DNA of 64,000 nt from Longimicrobium sp. (GCF_035474595.1 NZ_DATIND010000064.1:1-64000), one strand, 5' to 3'. Counted from the stretch's first letter, positions 24,067-33,831 are shown. Numbers and translations: made by a program. The notes: a model not told the origin generated them from the sequence alone.

Positions 24067-25620
24067 ATGCGCGGGGTGGCACTCGGCTGGAGGTGCGCGG
24101 CCCTGGCCGCGGCGCTCTGCGCGGCGGCCGGGGCCGCGTGCGCCCAGACCCCGTCTCCCGGCAACGCACCCGCGCCGGGGCTGACGCTGGCGCAGGCGCT
24201 GGCCAGCGCGACGGAGCGCTCGGGCGGCGTGCGGCAGGCGCGCGAGCAGCTGTCGGCCGCGCGGGGCGGGGCGCTGGCGGCGTCGGGCGCGTTCGACCCC
24301 ACGGTGACCTCGTTCGTCACCAGCACGCGCGACAACCAGCTGCGCTGGAGCGGCGCCGGGGCCGACGCGGTGCAGCCGTCGCGCGCGCTGGGGGTGCGGT
24401 ACGGGGTGGCGCTGGAGCGGCAGTTCCGCTCCGGCCTGGTCGTGTCCCCCGGCATCGAGGCCACGCGCAAGGAGTTCTCGCCCGACGCCACGGGGCGCAA
24501 CAGCACCGCGTCCGCCAGCCTGGTGGTGGGGATGCCGCTGCTGCGCGGCGCGGGCGGGCAGCTGGCCGCGCCGGAGCGGGCGGCGGGGGCGCTGGCCGGC
24601 GCCGCGCGGGCGGACCTGATGCACGCCGCGTCCGTCGGCGCGCTGGAGGCGGCGCGGGCGTACTGGGCCTACGCCGCCGCGGCCGAGCGGCTGGAGGTGC
24701 AGCGGCAGGCCGAGGAGCGCTCGCGGCGGCTGGTGGAGCAGACGCGCATCCTGGTTTCGGCGCAGGAGCGGGCGCAGGCGGACCTGAACCCCCTCCTCGC
24801 CGCGCTGGCATCGCGGCAGGCGGCGCGCTCGGCGGCGGAGCAGGACCTGGCCGAGGCGCGGCGCACGCTGGGGCTGGCGATGGGGGTGGACGGCGATTCC
24901 ATCGCCCTCCTTCCCCTGCCGTCGACCCCGCTCCCGGTGGGCGGCCCGGGCGCGCCGCTGGCGGCGGACGCGCTGGTGGCGCAGGCGGTCGCCCGGCGGA
25001 TGGACCTGGCCGCGGCGCGGCAGGCGGCCGGCGCGCAGCGGGTGCTGGCCGACGCGGCGCAGGCGGGCACGCGGCCGCGGCTGGACCTGCAGCTGTCGGT
25101 GGGCTACACCGGCGCGGTGCCGGGCGAGTCGTGGTCGTCGCTGGTGACCCCCTTCTACCGCGACCTGAACACCTGGAGCGCGTCGCTGGAGGTGAGCTGG
25201 CAGGCCGCGCTGCGCAACGCCACCGCGGCGGGGACGGCGGCGCAGACGCGCGCGGTGCAGCGCCAGGGCGAGGTGGCGGCGCAGGAGCTGGAGCGCGAGA
25301 TCCGCTCGGGGGTGGCGGTGGCCGCCCAGGCGCTGCGCCACGGCCAGGCCGAGCTGGAGCGCGCCGATGAGGCGGTGACGCTGTCGCGCACCTCGGTGGA
25401 GAACGAGGAGCGCAAGTTCCAGCTGGGGATGAGCACGCTCTTCGACATCATCCAGTCGGAAGACGCGCTGACGTCGGCGCTGCTGTCGCGCATCTCGGCG
25501 CAGGAGCGCTTCGCCGACGCGCGCGCCCGGCTGGCGTACGAGACCGGCGCGCTGGTGCGCGACGAGGACGGGCGCCCCGTGGCGGCCCCCTCCGCCGTCG
25601 CCTTCTCCCCGTCTCCCTGA
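24067..25620 (+). CDS. TolC-like outer-membrane efflux protein
   Basis: This 517-residue protein has a signal peptide (ALAAALCAAAGAACAQ) followed by the two repeated helical segments of the OEP family: an LTLAQALASATERSGGVRQAREQL opening and long Ala/Glu/Arg helices. A late QLGMSTLFDIIQSEDALT motif resembles TolC. It forms the trimeric outer-membrane channel for a type I-like exporter with the HlyD and ABC proteins that follow. It starts 4 bases after the NHLP stop, inside the operon. Confidence 0.9.
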   Translation: MRGVALGWRCAALAAALCAAAGAACAQTPSPGNAPAPGLTLAQALASATERSGGVRQAREQLSAARGGALAASGAFDPTVTSFVTSTRDNQLRWSGAGADAVQPSRALGVRYGVALERQFRSGLVVSPGIEATRKEFSPDATGRNSTASASLVVGMPLLRGAGGQLAAPERAAGALAGAARADLMHAASVGALEAARAYWAYAAAAERLEVQRQAEERSRRLVEQTRILVSAQERAQADLNPLLAALASRQAARSAAEQDLAEARRTLGLAMGVDGDSIALLPLPSTPLPVGGPGAPLAADALVAQAVARRMDLAAARQAAGAQRVLADAAQAGTRPRLDLQLSVGYTGAVPGESWSSLVTPFYRDLNTWSASLEVSWQAALRNATAAGTAAQTRAVQRQGEVAAQELEREIRSGVAVAAQALRHGQAELERADEAVTLSRTSVENEERKFQLGMSTLFDIIQSEDALTSALLSRISAQERFADARARLAYETGALVRDEDGRPVAAPSAVAFSPSP

Positions 25621-25633
25621 AGATCGGAAGCCG

Positions 25634-26893
25634 ATGGCCGACAGCATCTTCCGCAAGGTGTCGCTGGACCGCCTGGCCAGCCCCGAGCAGCTCGACCAGG
25701 CCATGCAGGCCACCACCCCCGGCGGGTGGCTGGCGCTGGGCGCGCTCGGGCTTCTGCTGGCGGTGGCCGTGTTCTGGGGGATGACGGGAACGGTGCCGGA
25801 GAAGATCCCCGGGCAGGGGATCCTGGTGAAGAGCGGGGGGATCTTCGAGGTGGTGCCGCTGGAGGGCGGGCGGGTGACCGACGTGTCGGTGAACGTGGGC
25901 GACGTGGTGAACGAGGGGCAGACCATCGCCCGGGTGGCGCAGCCCGACCTGCAGGACAAGCTCACCGAGGCCCGCAACCATCTGGAGGACCTGCGCCTGT
26001 CGGAGCAGCGCACCGGCGAGTCCGGCGCGCGCGAGCTGCAGGTGCAGGCGGCGTACGCGGCCGAGCAGCGCGGCAACCTGCAGGCGGGGATCCGCGCCAA
26101 CGAGCAGACGCTGCAGCTGCTGCAGCAGAAGATGGAGAGCCAGGAGCGGCTGGTGCGCGACGGCCTGATCACCCGGCAGACGCTGCTCTCCACGCGGCAG
26201 GAATACCAGAACGTGCAGGAGCAGATCCGCCAGGCGCAGAGCCAGCTGAAGCAGGTGGACGCCGACCAGGTGGCGGTGCGGCAGAAGCGCGACGCCGAGG
26301 CGCTCACCGGCCGCCTGGGCGTGGAAGAGGCCGAGCGCGACGTGCACCGGCTGGAGGCCGAGCTGGAGCGCACCTCGTCCGTCGTCACCCCCTACACCGG
26401 GCGCATCGTGGAGGTGATGGCCGAGCAGGGGCACGTGGTGGAGCGCGGCAAGCCCATCGTGCGCATCGACCCCGTGGGCCGCGCGGTGAAGGACCTGGAG
26501 GCCGTCGTCTACGTCCCCAGCGACGCGGGGAAGAAGATCCGGCCGGGGATGCGCATCCAGATCGCCCCCAGCACCGTGCGCGAGGAGGAGTACGGGCTGA
26601 TGATCGGCACGGTCACCTACGTCTCGGACTTTCCCGCCTCGCCCGAGGGGATGGGGCGGGTGCTGAAAAACGACGCGCTGGCGCAGTCGCTGGCCGGCAC
26701 CGGCACGCCGTACGAGGTGCACGCCGACCTGATCCCCGACCCGCGCACCATCAGCCACTACCGCTGGTCCAGCCCCGCCGGCCCGCCGGTGGAGGTGCGC
26801 AGCGGCACCCTCTGCCGCGCGCAGGTCACGCTCCGCGAGACGCGGCCGGTGGAGCTGGTGCTCCCCATCTTCCGCCGCCTGGTGGGGGGATGA
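25634..26893 (+). CDS. NHLM system secretion protein (HlyD-family adaptor)
   Basis: This 419-residue membrane-fusion protein has the family's N-terminal signature IFRKVSLDRLASPEQLDQAM, a single inner-membrane span at about residues 34-52, and a lipoyl-like half (VVPLEGGRVTDVSVNVGDVV). A long coiled-coil hairpin (about 110-230) follows, then the second lipoyl half (TPYTGRIVEVMAEQGHVVERGKP). It bridges the ABC exporters to TolC. The gene is 13 bases after tolC. It is followed by a 138-base gap holding an inverted repeat before the ABC gene. Confidence 0.93.
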   Translation: MADSIFRKVSLDRLASPEQLDQAMQATTPGGWLALGALGLLLAVAVFWGMTGTVPEKIPGQGILVKSGGIFEVVPLEGGRVTDVSVNVGDVVNEGQTIARVAQPDLQDKLTEARNHLEDLRLSEQRTGESGARELQVQAAYAAEQRGNLQAGIRANEQTLQLLQQKMESQERLVRDGLITRQTLLSTRQEYQNVQEQIRQAQSQLKQVDADQVAVRQKRDAEALTGRLGVEEAERDVHRLEAELERTSSVVTPYTGRIVEVMAEQGHVVERGKPIVRIDPVGRAVKDLEAVVYVPSDAGKKIRPGMRIQIAPSTVREEEYGLMIGTVTYVSDFPASPEGMGRVLKNDALAQSLAGTGTPYEVHADLIPDPRTISHYRWSSPAGPPVEVRSGTLCRAQVTLRETRPVELVLPIFRRLVGG

Positions 26894-26940
26894 GCTTTCT
26901 CCGAATCCCCACCGCCCGGGTGAGACCCGGCATCGCATGG

Positions 26941-27006
26941 GCTCTCGCGGAGGGCACGGAGGACACGGATTCCGTTCGCCGTGACCTCGGTGCCTTCCGT
27001 GAGAGC
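26941..27006 (+). repeat. Long imperfect hairpin in the export operon (family G)
   Basis: GCTCTCGCGGAGGGCACGG on the left pairs with the reverse complement of the right arm (CCTCGGTGCCTTCCGTGAGAGC) over 22 bases with 3 mismatches. It lies between the HlyD and ABC genes and could lower downstream expression or end part of the transcripts. Confidence 0.65.
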
Positions 27007-27031
27007 TCCGCCGTTCCCGTCGGGGGGACGG

Positions 27032-29284
27032 ATGTCTGAGGCCGCGCCCGTCGCCCTCGCGCCCGCGGAGGAGCCGCGCGGGTTCCGGCCGCGCGACGTG
27101 CTGCGCGTGCTGCGTCGCCCCGCCGGGCCGTCGCGGGTGCGCGTGCCCACCATCCTGCAGCTCGAGGCGGTGGAGTGCGGCGCGGCCACGCTGGCCATGG
27201 TGCTGGCCGCGTACGGGCGCTGGGTGCCGCTGGAGGAGATGCGCGTGGCCTGCGGCGTGTCGCGCGACGGCAGCAAGGCCAGCAACATGGTGAAGGCCGC
27301 GCGCCGCTACGGGCTGGACGCCCGGGGGTTCAAGAAGGAGCCGGCGCAGCTGCGCGAGCTGGCCCCGCCCATGATCCTGCACTGGAACTTCAACCACTTC
27401 GTGGTGCTGGAGGGGTTCCGCAAGGGACGGGCGCACATCGTGGACCCGTCCACCGGCCCGCGCCGCGTGACCACCGAGGAGCTGGACCAGGCCTTCACCG
27501 GCGTGGTGCTCACCTTCGGGCGCGGCGAGGCGTTCGCGCGCGGCGGGGCGCTTCCCGGGGTGGTGGCGTCGCTGCGCGGGCGCCTCGTCGGCGCGGGGCC
27601 GGCCTTGGCGTTCGCGGTGCTGGCGGGGATCGCGCTCGTGGTCCCCGGCCTGGTCGCCCCCGCCTTCTCGCGCGTGTTCGTGGACCAGGTGATGGTGAAG
27701 GGGCTGCGCGGGTGGACCACGCCGCTCCTGGCCGCCATGGTGGTGGCGGGGCTGGTGATGGCCACGATCACCTGGATGCAGCAGACGCAGCTCCTGCGGC
27801 TGGAGACGCGGCTGGCTCTGGGGAGCTCGGGGCGCTTCCTGTGGCACGTGCTGCGGCTGCCGGTGAGCTTCTTCACCCAGCGCTTCGCGGGCGAGATCGG
27901 GTCGCGCGTGGGGGTGAACGACCGCGTGGCGCAGCTCCTCTCGGGCGAGCTGGCCACCACCATGCTGTCGCTGCTGGTGATCGCCTTCTACGCCGCGGTG
28001 ATGGTGCAGTACGACCTGGTGCTCACCGGGATCGGGGTGGCCGTGGCGGCGCTTAACGTGGGGGCGCTGCGCTGGGTGTCGCGCCGCCGCGTGGACATCT
28101 CGCAGCGGCTGCAGCAGGACCGCGGCAAGCTGATGGGCGTGGCCATGGGCGGGCTGCAGACCATCGAGACGCTGAAGGCCACCGGCTCGGAGGCCTTCTT
28201 CTTCACCCGCTGGGCCGGGCAGCAGGCCAAGGTGGTGAACGCGCAGCAGCAGCTGGCGCTGTACACGCATCTCCTCTCCGTCGTCCCCCCCTTCCTGCTG
28301 GCCACGAACACCGCGCTGCTGGTGGGGATCGGCGGGCTGCGGGTGATGGACGGCCGGCTGAGCATGGGGATGCTGGTGGCGCTGCAGGCGCTGCTCATCG
28401 CCTTCGTCACCCCCGTCAATCGGCTGGTGGACCTCGGCGGGACGCTGCAGGAGGTGAAGGGGGGCCTCGCCCGGCTGGACGACGTGCTGAACGCCACGCC
28501 CGACCCGCTGGCCGGCGCCTTCGCCGCGGTGCAGACCGACGGCGAGGCGGAGGACCCGCCGCGGCTGGAGGGGCGGCTGGAGCTGCGCGGCATCAGCTTC
28601 GGCTACAGCCCGCTGGAGCCGCCGCTGATCGAGGACTTCTCGCTGGCGCTGGAGCCGGGGCGCCGCGTGGCGCTGGTCGGCGGGTCGGGGAGCGGGAAGT
28701 CGACCATCGCCCGCCTCGTCTGCGGACTGCACGAGCCGTGGACCGGCGAGGTGGTGCTGGACGGGCGCGCCCGCGCCGCCGTCCCCCCCGCCTCGGTCGC
28801 CGCGTCGCTGGCCTTCGTGGACCAGGACGTGTTCCTCTTCGCGGGGACGGTGCGCGACAACCTGGCGCTCTGGGACCCCGGCGTGCCCGAGGCCGACCTG
28901 GTGCGCGCGGCCCGCGACGCCAGCATCCACGAGGAGATCACGGCGCGCCCCGGCGGCTACCACGCGCGGGTGGAGGAGGGGGGACGCAACTTCAGCGGCG
29001 GCCAGCGCCAGCGGCTGGAGATCGCCCGCGCCCTGGTGGGCAACCCGTCGCTCCTCGTGCTGGACGAGGCGACCAGCGCGCTCGATCCCCCGACGGAAGC
29101 CGCGGTGGACGACGCGCTCCGCCGCCGCGGCTGCGCCTGCGTGATCGTGGCCCACCGCCTGAGCACCATCCGCGACGCGGACGAGATCATCGTCCTCGAG
29201 CGGGGCAAGGTCGTAGAGCGGGGGACGCACGACGAACTCTACGCGGCGGGCGGCGTGTACCGCGCGCTGATCGAGGCCGAATGA
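27032..29284 (+). CDS. NHLM exporter with C39 peptidase, permease and ATPase domains
   Basis: This 750-residue protein is the main processing exporter. The N-terminal C39 protease has Gln43, Cys49 (VECGAATLAM), His122 (WNFNHFVVLEGF) and Asp138 (VDPSTGPRRV), a complete catalytic set that cleaves after Gly-Gly leaders. A six-helix ABC membrane domain follows at about residues 180-480. The ATPase then has Walker A VALVGGSGSGKST, signature NFSGGQRQRLEIARAL and Walker B LLVLDEATSALD. It matches the NHLM ABC1 type. GGGGGGA precedes ATG 27032. The stop overlaps the next start. Confidence 0.93.
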   Translation: MSEAAPVALAPAEEPRGFRPRDVLRVLRRPAGPSRVRVPTILQLEAVECGAATLAMVLAAYGRWVPLEEMRVACGVSRDGSKASNMVKAARRYGLDARGFKKEPAQLRELAPPMILHWNFNHFVVLEGFRKGRAHIVDPSTGPRRVTTEELDQAFTGVVLTFGRGEAFARGGALPGVVASLRGRLVGAGPALAFAVLAGIALVVPGLVAPAFSRVFVDQVMVKGLRGWTTPLLAAMVVAGLVMATITWMQQTQLLRLETRLALGSSGRFLWHVLRLPVSFFTQRFAGEIGSRVGVNDRVAQLLSGELATTMLSLLVIAFYAAVMVQYDLVLTGIGVAVAALNVGALRWVSRRRVDISQRLQQDRGKLMGVAMGGLQTIETLKATGSEAFFFTRWAGQQAKVVNAQQQLALYTHLLSVVPPFLLATNTALLVGIGGLRVMDGRLSMGMLVALQALLIAFVTPVNRLVDLGGTLQEVKGGLARLDDVLNATPDPLAGAFAAVQTDGEAEDPPRLEGRLELRGISFGYSPLEPPLIEDFSLALEPGRRVALVGGSGSGKSTIARLVCGLHEPWTGEVVLDGRARAAVPPASVAASLAFVDQDVFLFAGTVRDNLALWDPGVPEADLVRAARDASIHEEITARPGGYHARVEEGGRNFSGGQRQRLEIARALVGNPSLLVLDEATSALDPPTEAAVDDALRRRGCACVIVAHRLSTIRDADEIIVLERGKVVERGTHDELYAAGGVYRALIEAE

Positions 29285-32166
29285 GCGCCCCCGCCCTCCG
29301 CTCGCTCTTCGCGGCGCACGGCGCGCCCGTCACCCCCGCGGGGCCGTTCCTGCTCGGTGGGGACACGGGGTGGCTGGTGGCTCAGGGGCATGTGGACGTG
29401 TTCGCGGTGCGGGTGGCGGAGGGCGAGCCCACCGGCGCGCGCCGCCACCTGGTGCGCGTGGAGTCCGGCGGCGCGCTCCTGGGCGTGGGCGAGGCCGCGG
29501 GGGCGCATGGGATGGGATTGCTCGCGGCTCCGGCGGTGAACGCGCGCCTCCTCGCGCTTCCGCAGGCGCGGCTGCGCGACGCGGCCGGCGGCGGGGAGCG
29601 GGACGCGGCGGCCGCGGCGGTGGAGGGGTGGGCGGCGGCGCTCTGCACGGGGATCGCGCGCGACGTGGTTCCCCGGCGCTCGGAGGACCTGGCGGAGGGG
29701 ATGGCCATCACCCTTCCCGCCGGGGCCACGGTGCGTCCGGTGGGCGTCGTCTGGCTGCGGCACCGCGAGGGGAGCACCGACCTGCTGGGCGACGCCACCC
29801 TCCGCCTCTCCGGCGACGTCCCCGTTCCCATCGCCGCGCCGGCGTGGGTGACTGCGGAGGCGGAGGCGCGGGTGGCCGCCGAGGCCATGCCGGAGCCGGC
29901 CGAGGCGTGGCGGGGGATGGCGCGGCTGCACGGCCTGGTGCTGGGCGCCGCCGCCGAGCTGGCGGCCCGCGAGGAGACCGCCGACCGCGACCGGCTGCGG
30001 CGCCGCGCCGCGCTGGACCGCTCGGTGCTCGCGCGGGCCACGGGGCGCCTCGCCTCGGTCATCGAGACGCGCCGCGCCGCCGGCGGGATGCGGATGCGCG
30101 CAGCGGACGACGACGAGGACGCGCTCTTCGCCTCGTGCCGCCTGGTGGCCGAGGCGCAGGGGATCGCGGTGCGCCCGCCGCCCGCCGCCACGGAGATGAA
30201 GCTGGCCTCCATCGCCCGCGCCTCGGGCTTCCAGACGCGCACGGTGATGCTGCGCGACGACTGGTGGCGGCGCGACAGCGGGCCGATGCTGGCCTTCCTG
30301 GACGCGGAGAAGCGCTTCGTCGCCCTCCTTCCCGTGCGCGGGCGCAGCTACGTGCTCTGCGACCCGGTGGAGCGCGCCCGCACGCCGGTGGACGGCAAGG
30401 TGGCGGGAACGCTGACCCCCTTCGCCTACGCCTTCTACCGCCCGTTCGATCCCGGCCCGGTGGGAATCGGGGGGCTGCTCCGCTTCGGCATCCGCGGGTG
30501 CGGGCGCGACGTGACGACGCTGCTGCTGGTCGGCTTCGCGGGCGGCGCGCTGGCGATGGCGCCGCCGATCGCCACGGGGCTCCTGTTCAACTCCGTGATC
30601 CCCGGTGCCGAGCGGGCGCAGCTGGCGCAGCTCACCGCCGTCCTCCTGGCCGTGGCCGTGGCGGCCGCGCTGTTCCAGCTCACCCGCGCGGTGGCGCTGA
30701 CGCGCATCGAGGGGAAGGCGGGCGCCGCGGTGCAGGCCGCCGTGTGGGACCGGCTGCTATCGCTGCCGCCCGGCTTCTTCCGCGCGCGCGCCGCGGGCGA
30801 CCTGGCATCGAGAGCGATGGGGGTGGACTCCATCCGCGAGGCGCTGTCGGGGGCGACGGCCACGGCGCTGCTGGGGCTGGTCTTCTCCACCTTCAACTTC
30901 GCCCTCCTCTTCCACTACAGCGGGCGGCTGGCGGGGTGGGCCACGCTGATGGCGGGGATCCTGGTTGCCGCGACCATCGCCAGCAGCTTCGTGCAGCTGC
31001 GGCGGCAGCGGGTGCTGAGCCGGCTGCAGGCGGAGATCGAGGGGGTGGTGCTGCAGCTGCTCACGGGCATCGCCAAGCTGCGCGCCGCCGCGGCCGAGGC
31101 GCGCGCCTTCGGGCTGTGGGCCGAGCGCTTCGCCGAGCAGCGGCGGCTGCGCTACGCTGTGCGCCGCGCGGCGGGCGGGCTGGCCAGCTTCAACGCCGCC
31201 TTCCCGGTCCTGGCGCAGGCGGTGATCTTCGCCGCCGCGGCGGCCGTGGTGGGCGGGGACCACGGGATGAAGACGGGAGATTTCCTGGCGTTCATGGCGG
31301 CGTTCGGCGCCTTCACCGGGGCGCTGCTCACCACCAGCCAGGCGGTGACCAACGCGCTGGCCGCCGTGCCGCAGTACGAGATCGCCCGCCCCATCCTGGA
31401 AGCCGAGCCGGAGACCGACCTGGGCCGCGCCGACCCCGGCGTGCTCACCGGGCAGGTGTCCATGCAGCACCTCTTCTTCCGCTACTCGGTGGACGGCGGG
31501 TACGTGCTGAACGACCTGTCCCTGAACGCCGAGGCGGGCGAGTTCGTGGCGCTCGTCGGGCCGTCGGGATCGGGGAAGTCCACGCTGCTGCGGCTGCTGC
31601 TGGGCTTCGAGCAGCCCGAGTCGGGGTCCATCTTCTTCGACGGGCAGGAGCTGGGCGGGCTGGACCTGCTGGCGCTGCGCCGGCAGATCGGCGTGGTGCT
31701 GCAGAACGGGCGATTGATGCCGGGTGACCTGTTCTCCAACATCGTGGGCTCCACCGGCGCGCTGCTGGAGGACGCGTGGGAGGCCGCGCGGATGAGCGGG
31801 CTGGACGGCGACATCAAGGCCATGCCCATGGGGATGCACACGGTGGTGAGCGAGGGCGGAAGCACGCTCTCCGGTGGCCAGCGGCAGCGGCTGATGATCG
31901 CCCGCGCCATCGTCACCCGCCCGCGCATCCTCCTCTTCGACGAGGCCACCAGCGCGCTGGACAACCGCACGCAGGCCATCGTGGCCGACTCGCTGGCGGG
32001 GCTGCGCTCCACGCGCCTGGTGATCGCCCACCGCCTGAGCACCGTAATCCACGCCGACCGCATCTGCGTCATCCAGAAGGGAACCGTGGTGCAGTCGGGA
32101 AGATACGAGGAGCTGATGGAGGTGGACGGCCCGTTCCGGGAGCTGGCGAGGCGGCAGATCGCTTGA
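29281..32166 (+). CDS. NHLM second ABC protein (permease/ATPase)
   Basis: This 961-residue protein matches the NHLM ABC2 type. A long N-terminal region (about 400 residues) holds a degenerate, probably non-catalytic peptidase-like segment near residues 290-370 (AEAQGIAVRPPP... LLPVRGRSYVLCDP). ABC membrane helices follow, then an ATPase with VALVGPSGSGKST (about 758), LSGGQRQRLMIARAI and ILLFDEATSALD. It is thought to pair with ABC1 for peptide export; the division of labour is not known. ATG 29281 overlaps the ABC1 TGA. Confidence 0.9.
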   Translation: MSAPALRSLFAAHGAPVTPAGPFLLGGDTGWLVAQGHVDVFAVRVAEGEPTGARRHLVRVESGGALLGVGEAAGAHGMGLLAAPAVNARLLALPQARLRDAAGGGERDAAAAAVEGWAAALCTGIARDVVPRRSEDLAEGMAITLPAGATVRPVGVVWLRHREGSTDLLGDATLRLSGDVPVPIAAPAWVTAEAEARVAAEAMPEPAEAWRGMARLHGLVLGAAAELAAREETADRDRLRRRAALDRSVLARATGRLASVIETRRAAGGMRMRAADDDEDALFASCRLVAEAQGIAVRPPPAATEMKLASIARASGFQTRTVMLRDDWWRRDSGPMLAFLDAEKRFVALLPVRGRSYVLCDPVERARTPVDGKVAGTLTPFAYAFYRPFDPGPVGIGGLLRFGIRGCGRDVTTLLLVGFAGGALAMAPPIATGLLFNSVIPGAERAQLAQLTAVLLAVAVAAALFQLTRAVALTRIEGKAGAAVQAAVWDRLLSLPPGFFRARAAGDLASRAMGVDSIREALSGATATALLGLVFSTFNFALLFHYSGRLAGWATLMAGILVAATIASSFVQLRRQRVLSRLQAEIEGVVLQLLTGIAKLRAAAAEARAFGLWAERFAEQRRLRYAVRRAAGGLASFNAAFPVLAQAVIFAAAAAVVGGDHGMKTGDFLAFMAAFGAFTGALLTTSQAVTNALAAVPQYEIARPILEAEPETDLGRADPGVLTGQVSMQHLFFRYSVDGGYVLNDLSLNAEAGEFVALVGPSGSGKSTLLRLLLGFEQPESGSIFFDGQELGGLDLLALRRQIGVVLQNGRLMPGDLFSNIVGSTGALLEDAWEAARMSGLDGDIKAMPMGMHTVVSEGGSTLSGGQRQRLMIARAIVTRPRILLFDEATSALDNRTQAIVADSLAGLRSTRLVIAHRLSTVIHADRICVIQKGTVVQSGRYEELMEVDGPFRELARRQIA

Positions 32167-32169
32167 CGG

Positions 32170-32190
32170 AAGTGCGAGAGTGCGAGAGTG
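32170..32190. repeat. Octamer repeat E, short copy
   Basis: AAGTGCGAGAGTGCGAGAGTGG is two and a half copies of the octamer, reading in the opposite orientation to the one at 63248. It lies just after the ABC2 stop. Confidence 0.5.
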
Positions 32191-32238
32191 GATGATCCCG
32201 ACTGCGCCGGGGCTGGTCATCGGCGGTCATCCCGACGG

Positions 32239-32360
32239 GACGTCATCCTGAGGCCGGCCACGACGTAATCCGCCTCCGCGCAACAGGTTGCAGGCCGAAG
32301 GATCCATAGCCTGTCCCGCACGTCGGCCGGCGGTTCGCACTGAATCCTCCGAATTGTGCG
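32239..32360 (+). repeat. Dispersed repeat B, copy 1
   Basis: It begins GACGTCATCCTGAGGCCGGCCAC and contains GGTTGCAGGCCGAAGGATCCATA. It is closely related to 40490, 41831 (inverted), 50397 and 50520 (inverted). With repeat C at 32485 it fills the 444-base gap between ABC2 and the binding-protein gene. Confidence 0.75.
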
Positions 32361-32484
32361 ATGCGTAGAGCGCATGACGAGCATGCCGCGATCGCCGCAG
32401 CGATGCTTGTCGGAACGATGAGATGCGCCCGCCGCGATCGCCGGACGCGCGGATGCGGGATGGACCGCACGGATGGCGGGGCAG

Positions 32485-32540
32485 GGAAGTCCGCGAAGGC
32501 GGACTGCGTGCCGTTGTAGCCGCGACCTCGGTCGCATCTT
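32485..32540 (-). repeat. Dispersed repeat C, copy 2
   Basis: GAAGTCCGCGAAGGCGGACTGCGTGCCGTTG.. is the reverse complement of the element at 21225-21290. Confidence 0.7.
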
Positions 32541-32610
32541 CCACATCGACGACGAATCCCGCACGCCCGGGTCTCCCCGGGCCGCGGCTCGCGCCAACGA
32601 GGCGGTCACG

Positions 32611-33831
32611 ATGCCTGGATTCCGCTGGACCCGGAGCGCCACCGCCGCCGCGATCTTCGCGGCGGCGGTGGCGGCGCAGGCGTGCGGCGGCGGCGCGGAC
32701 CCGGCGGCCGAGCGCCTCCGCCGCGCCGAGAGCGGCAGGGGCGAGATCGTCATCGGCGCGGCGTGGCCGTGGGCCGCGCGCAGCAAGCTGCTCTACAAGC
32801 AGGGGCTGGACATGGCCGCCGCCGAGGTGAACGCGAAGGGCGGCGTGCTGGGCCGGCAGATCCGCATCGTTTCCGCCGACGACCACGAATCGGTGGACGA
32901 CGGCCGGCTCGTGGCCCAGCGCTTCGCCGAGAACCCCGACGTGGTCGCCGTCATCGGCCATCTCCAGTCGTACGTCACCATCCCCGCCGCCCCCATCTAC
33001 GACCTGGCCGGCGTGGTCCTCCTCGCCCCGGCCGCGACCGACCCGGAGCTGACGCAGGGGCACTTCTCGCACGTCTTCCGCGGCACCTTCAGCGACCTGG
33101 CCGCGGGCGCGCAGCTGGCCGACTACGCGCACGCCCGCGGCTACCGCAGCGTGGCCATCTACTACGTCCGCAACCCCTACGGCCGCTCGCTGGCCAACGC
33201 GTTCGAGGAGCACGCCGCCGAGCTGGGGATCCGCATCGCCGCGCGGCAGAGCTACGACCCCAACACCGTTCCCGGCGCCCCCGCGCTGGGCCCGCTGCTG
33301 GACGACTGGAAGCAGCTGGGCTTCGACGCCATCCTCCTGGCCGGCGAGACGCCGCACGCGGCCACCTTCCTGACCGAGGCGCGCCGCCACGGCATCACCG
33401 CGCCCGTGCTGGGCGGCGACGCGCTGGGCGTGCCCGACCTCCTGGCCGCCGGCCCCGCCGCGGAGGGAACGGTGATCGTGGCCGCCTTCCACCCCGACGC
33501 GCCGAACCCGCAGGTGCGGCGCTTCTCCGGCGCCTTCCGCGCGCGCTACGGCCAGCCCCCCGACGCCGCGGCCGCGCTGGGGTACGACGCCGTGCACCTC
33601 CTGGCCGACGCCATCGGCCGCGCGCACAGCACCGCGCCGGACCGTGTCGCCCGCGCGCTGCACGAGACGCGCGGGTGGACCGGCGTCACCGGCCCCTTCA
33701 CCTTCGACGCGTCGGGCGACCTGCCCACCAAGCCCATCACCACCATCACCGTGCGCGGCGGGCGCTTCGAGTACCTGGGCGGCGCCAGCCCCGCGTCTCC
33801 CGGGATGGTGGCGTCGCGGGGGCGGCGATGA
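32611..33831 (+). CDS. Branched-chain-amino-acid-type periplasmic binding lipoprotein
   Basis: This 406-residue type-1 periplasmic binding protein has a lipoprotein signal ending AAAVAAQAC. Conserved ligand-domain segments are GAAWPWAARSKLLYKQGLDMAAAEVNAKGG, VAVIGHLQSYVTIPAAPIY, YYVRNPYGRSLANAFEE and GYDAVHLLADAI. Such proteins feed Liv-type importers or act as sensors. No permease or ATPase of that importer type is nearby, so a sensing role in this peptide locus is possible. ATG 32611 was chosen at the signal peptide. The stop overlaps the next gene. Confidence 0.85.
   Translation: MPGFRWTRSATAAAIFAAAVAAQACGGGADPAAERLRRAESGRGEIVIGAAWPWAARSKLLYKQGLDMAAAEVNAKGGVLGRQIRIVSADDHESVDDGRLVAQRFAENPDVVAVIGHLQSYVTIPAAPIYDLAGVVLLAPAATDPELTQGHFSHVFRGTFSDLAAGAQLADYAHARGYRSVAIYYVRNPYGRSLANAFEEHAAELGIRIAARQSYDPNTVPGAPALGPLLDDWKQLGFDAILLAGETPHAATFLTEARRHGITAPVLGGDALGVPDLLAAGPAAEGTVIVAAFHPDAPNPQVRRFSGAFRARYGQPPDAAAALGYDAVHLLADAIGRAHSTAPDRVARALHETRGWTGVTGPFTFDASGDLPTKPITTITVRGGRFEYLGGASPASPGMVASRGRR

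Noticed and set aside
23534-24184. ORF beginning MRERMEPGLYSMGPG
   Set aside because: It has a nearby GGAGG but runs out of frame through the NHLP gene and loses sense after about 60 codons.
25448-29230. A 1260-codon open frame on the minus strand covering the exporter genes
   Set aside because: High GC gives long chance frames on the other strand. The + strand frames contain full ABC, HlyD and C39 motifs, while this one is His/Arg/Gln-rich filler with no domains.
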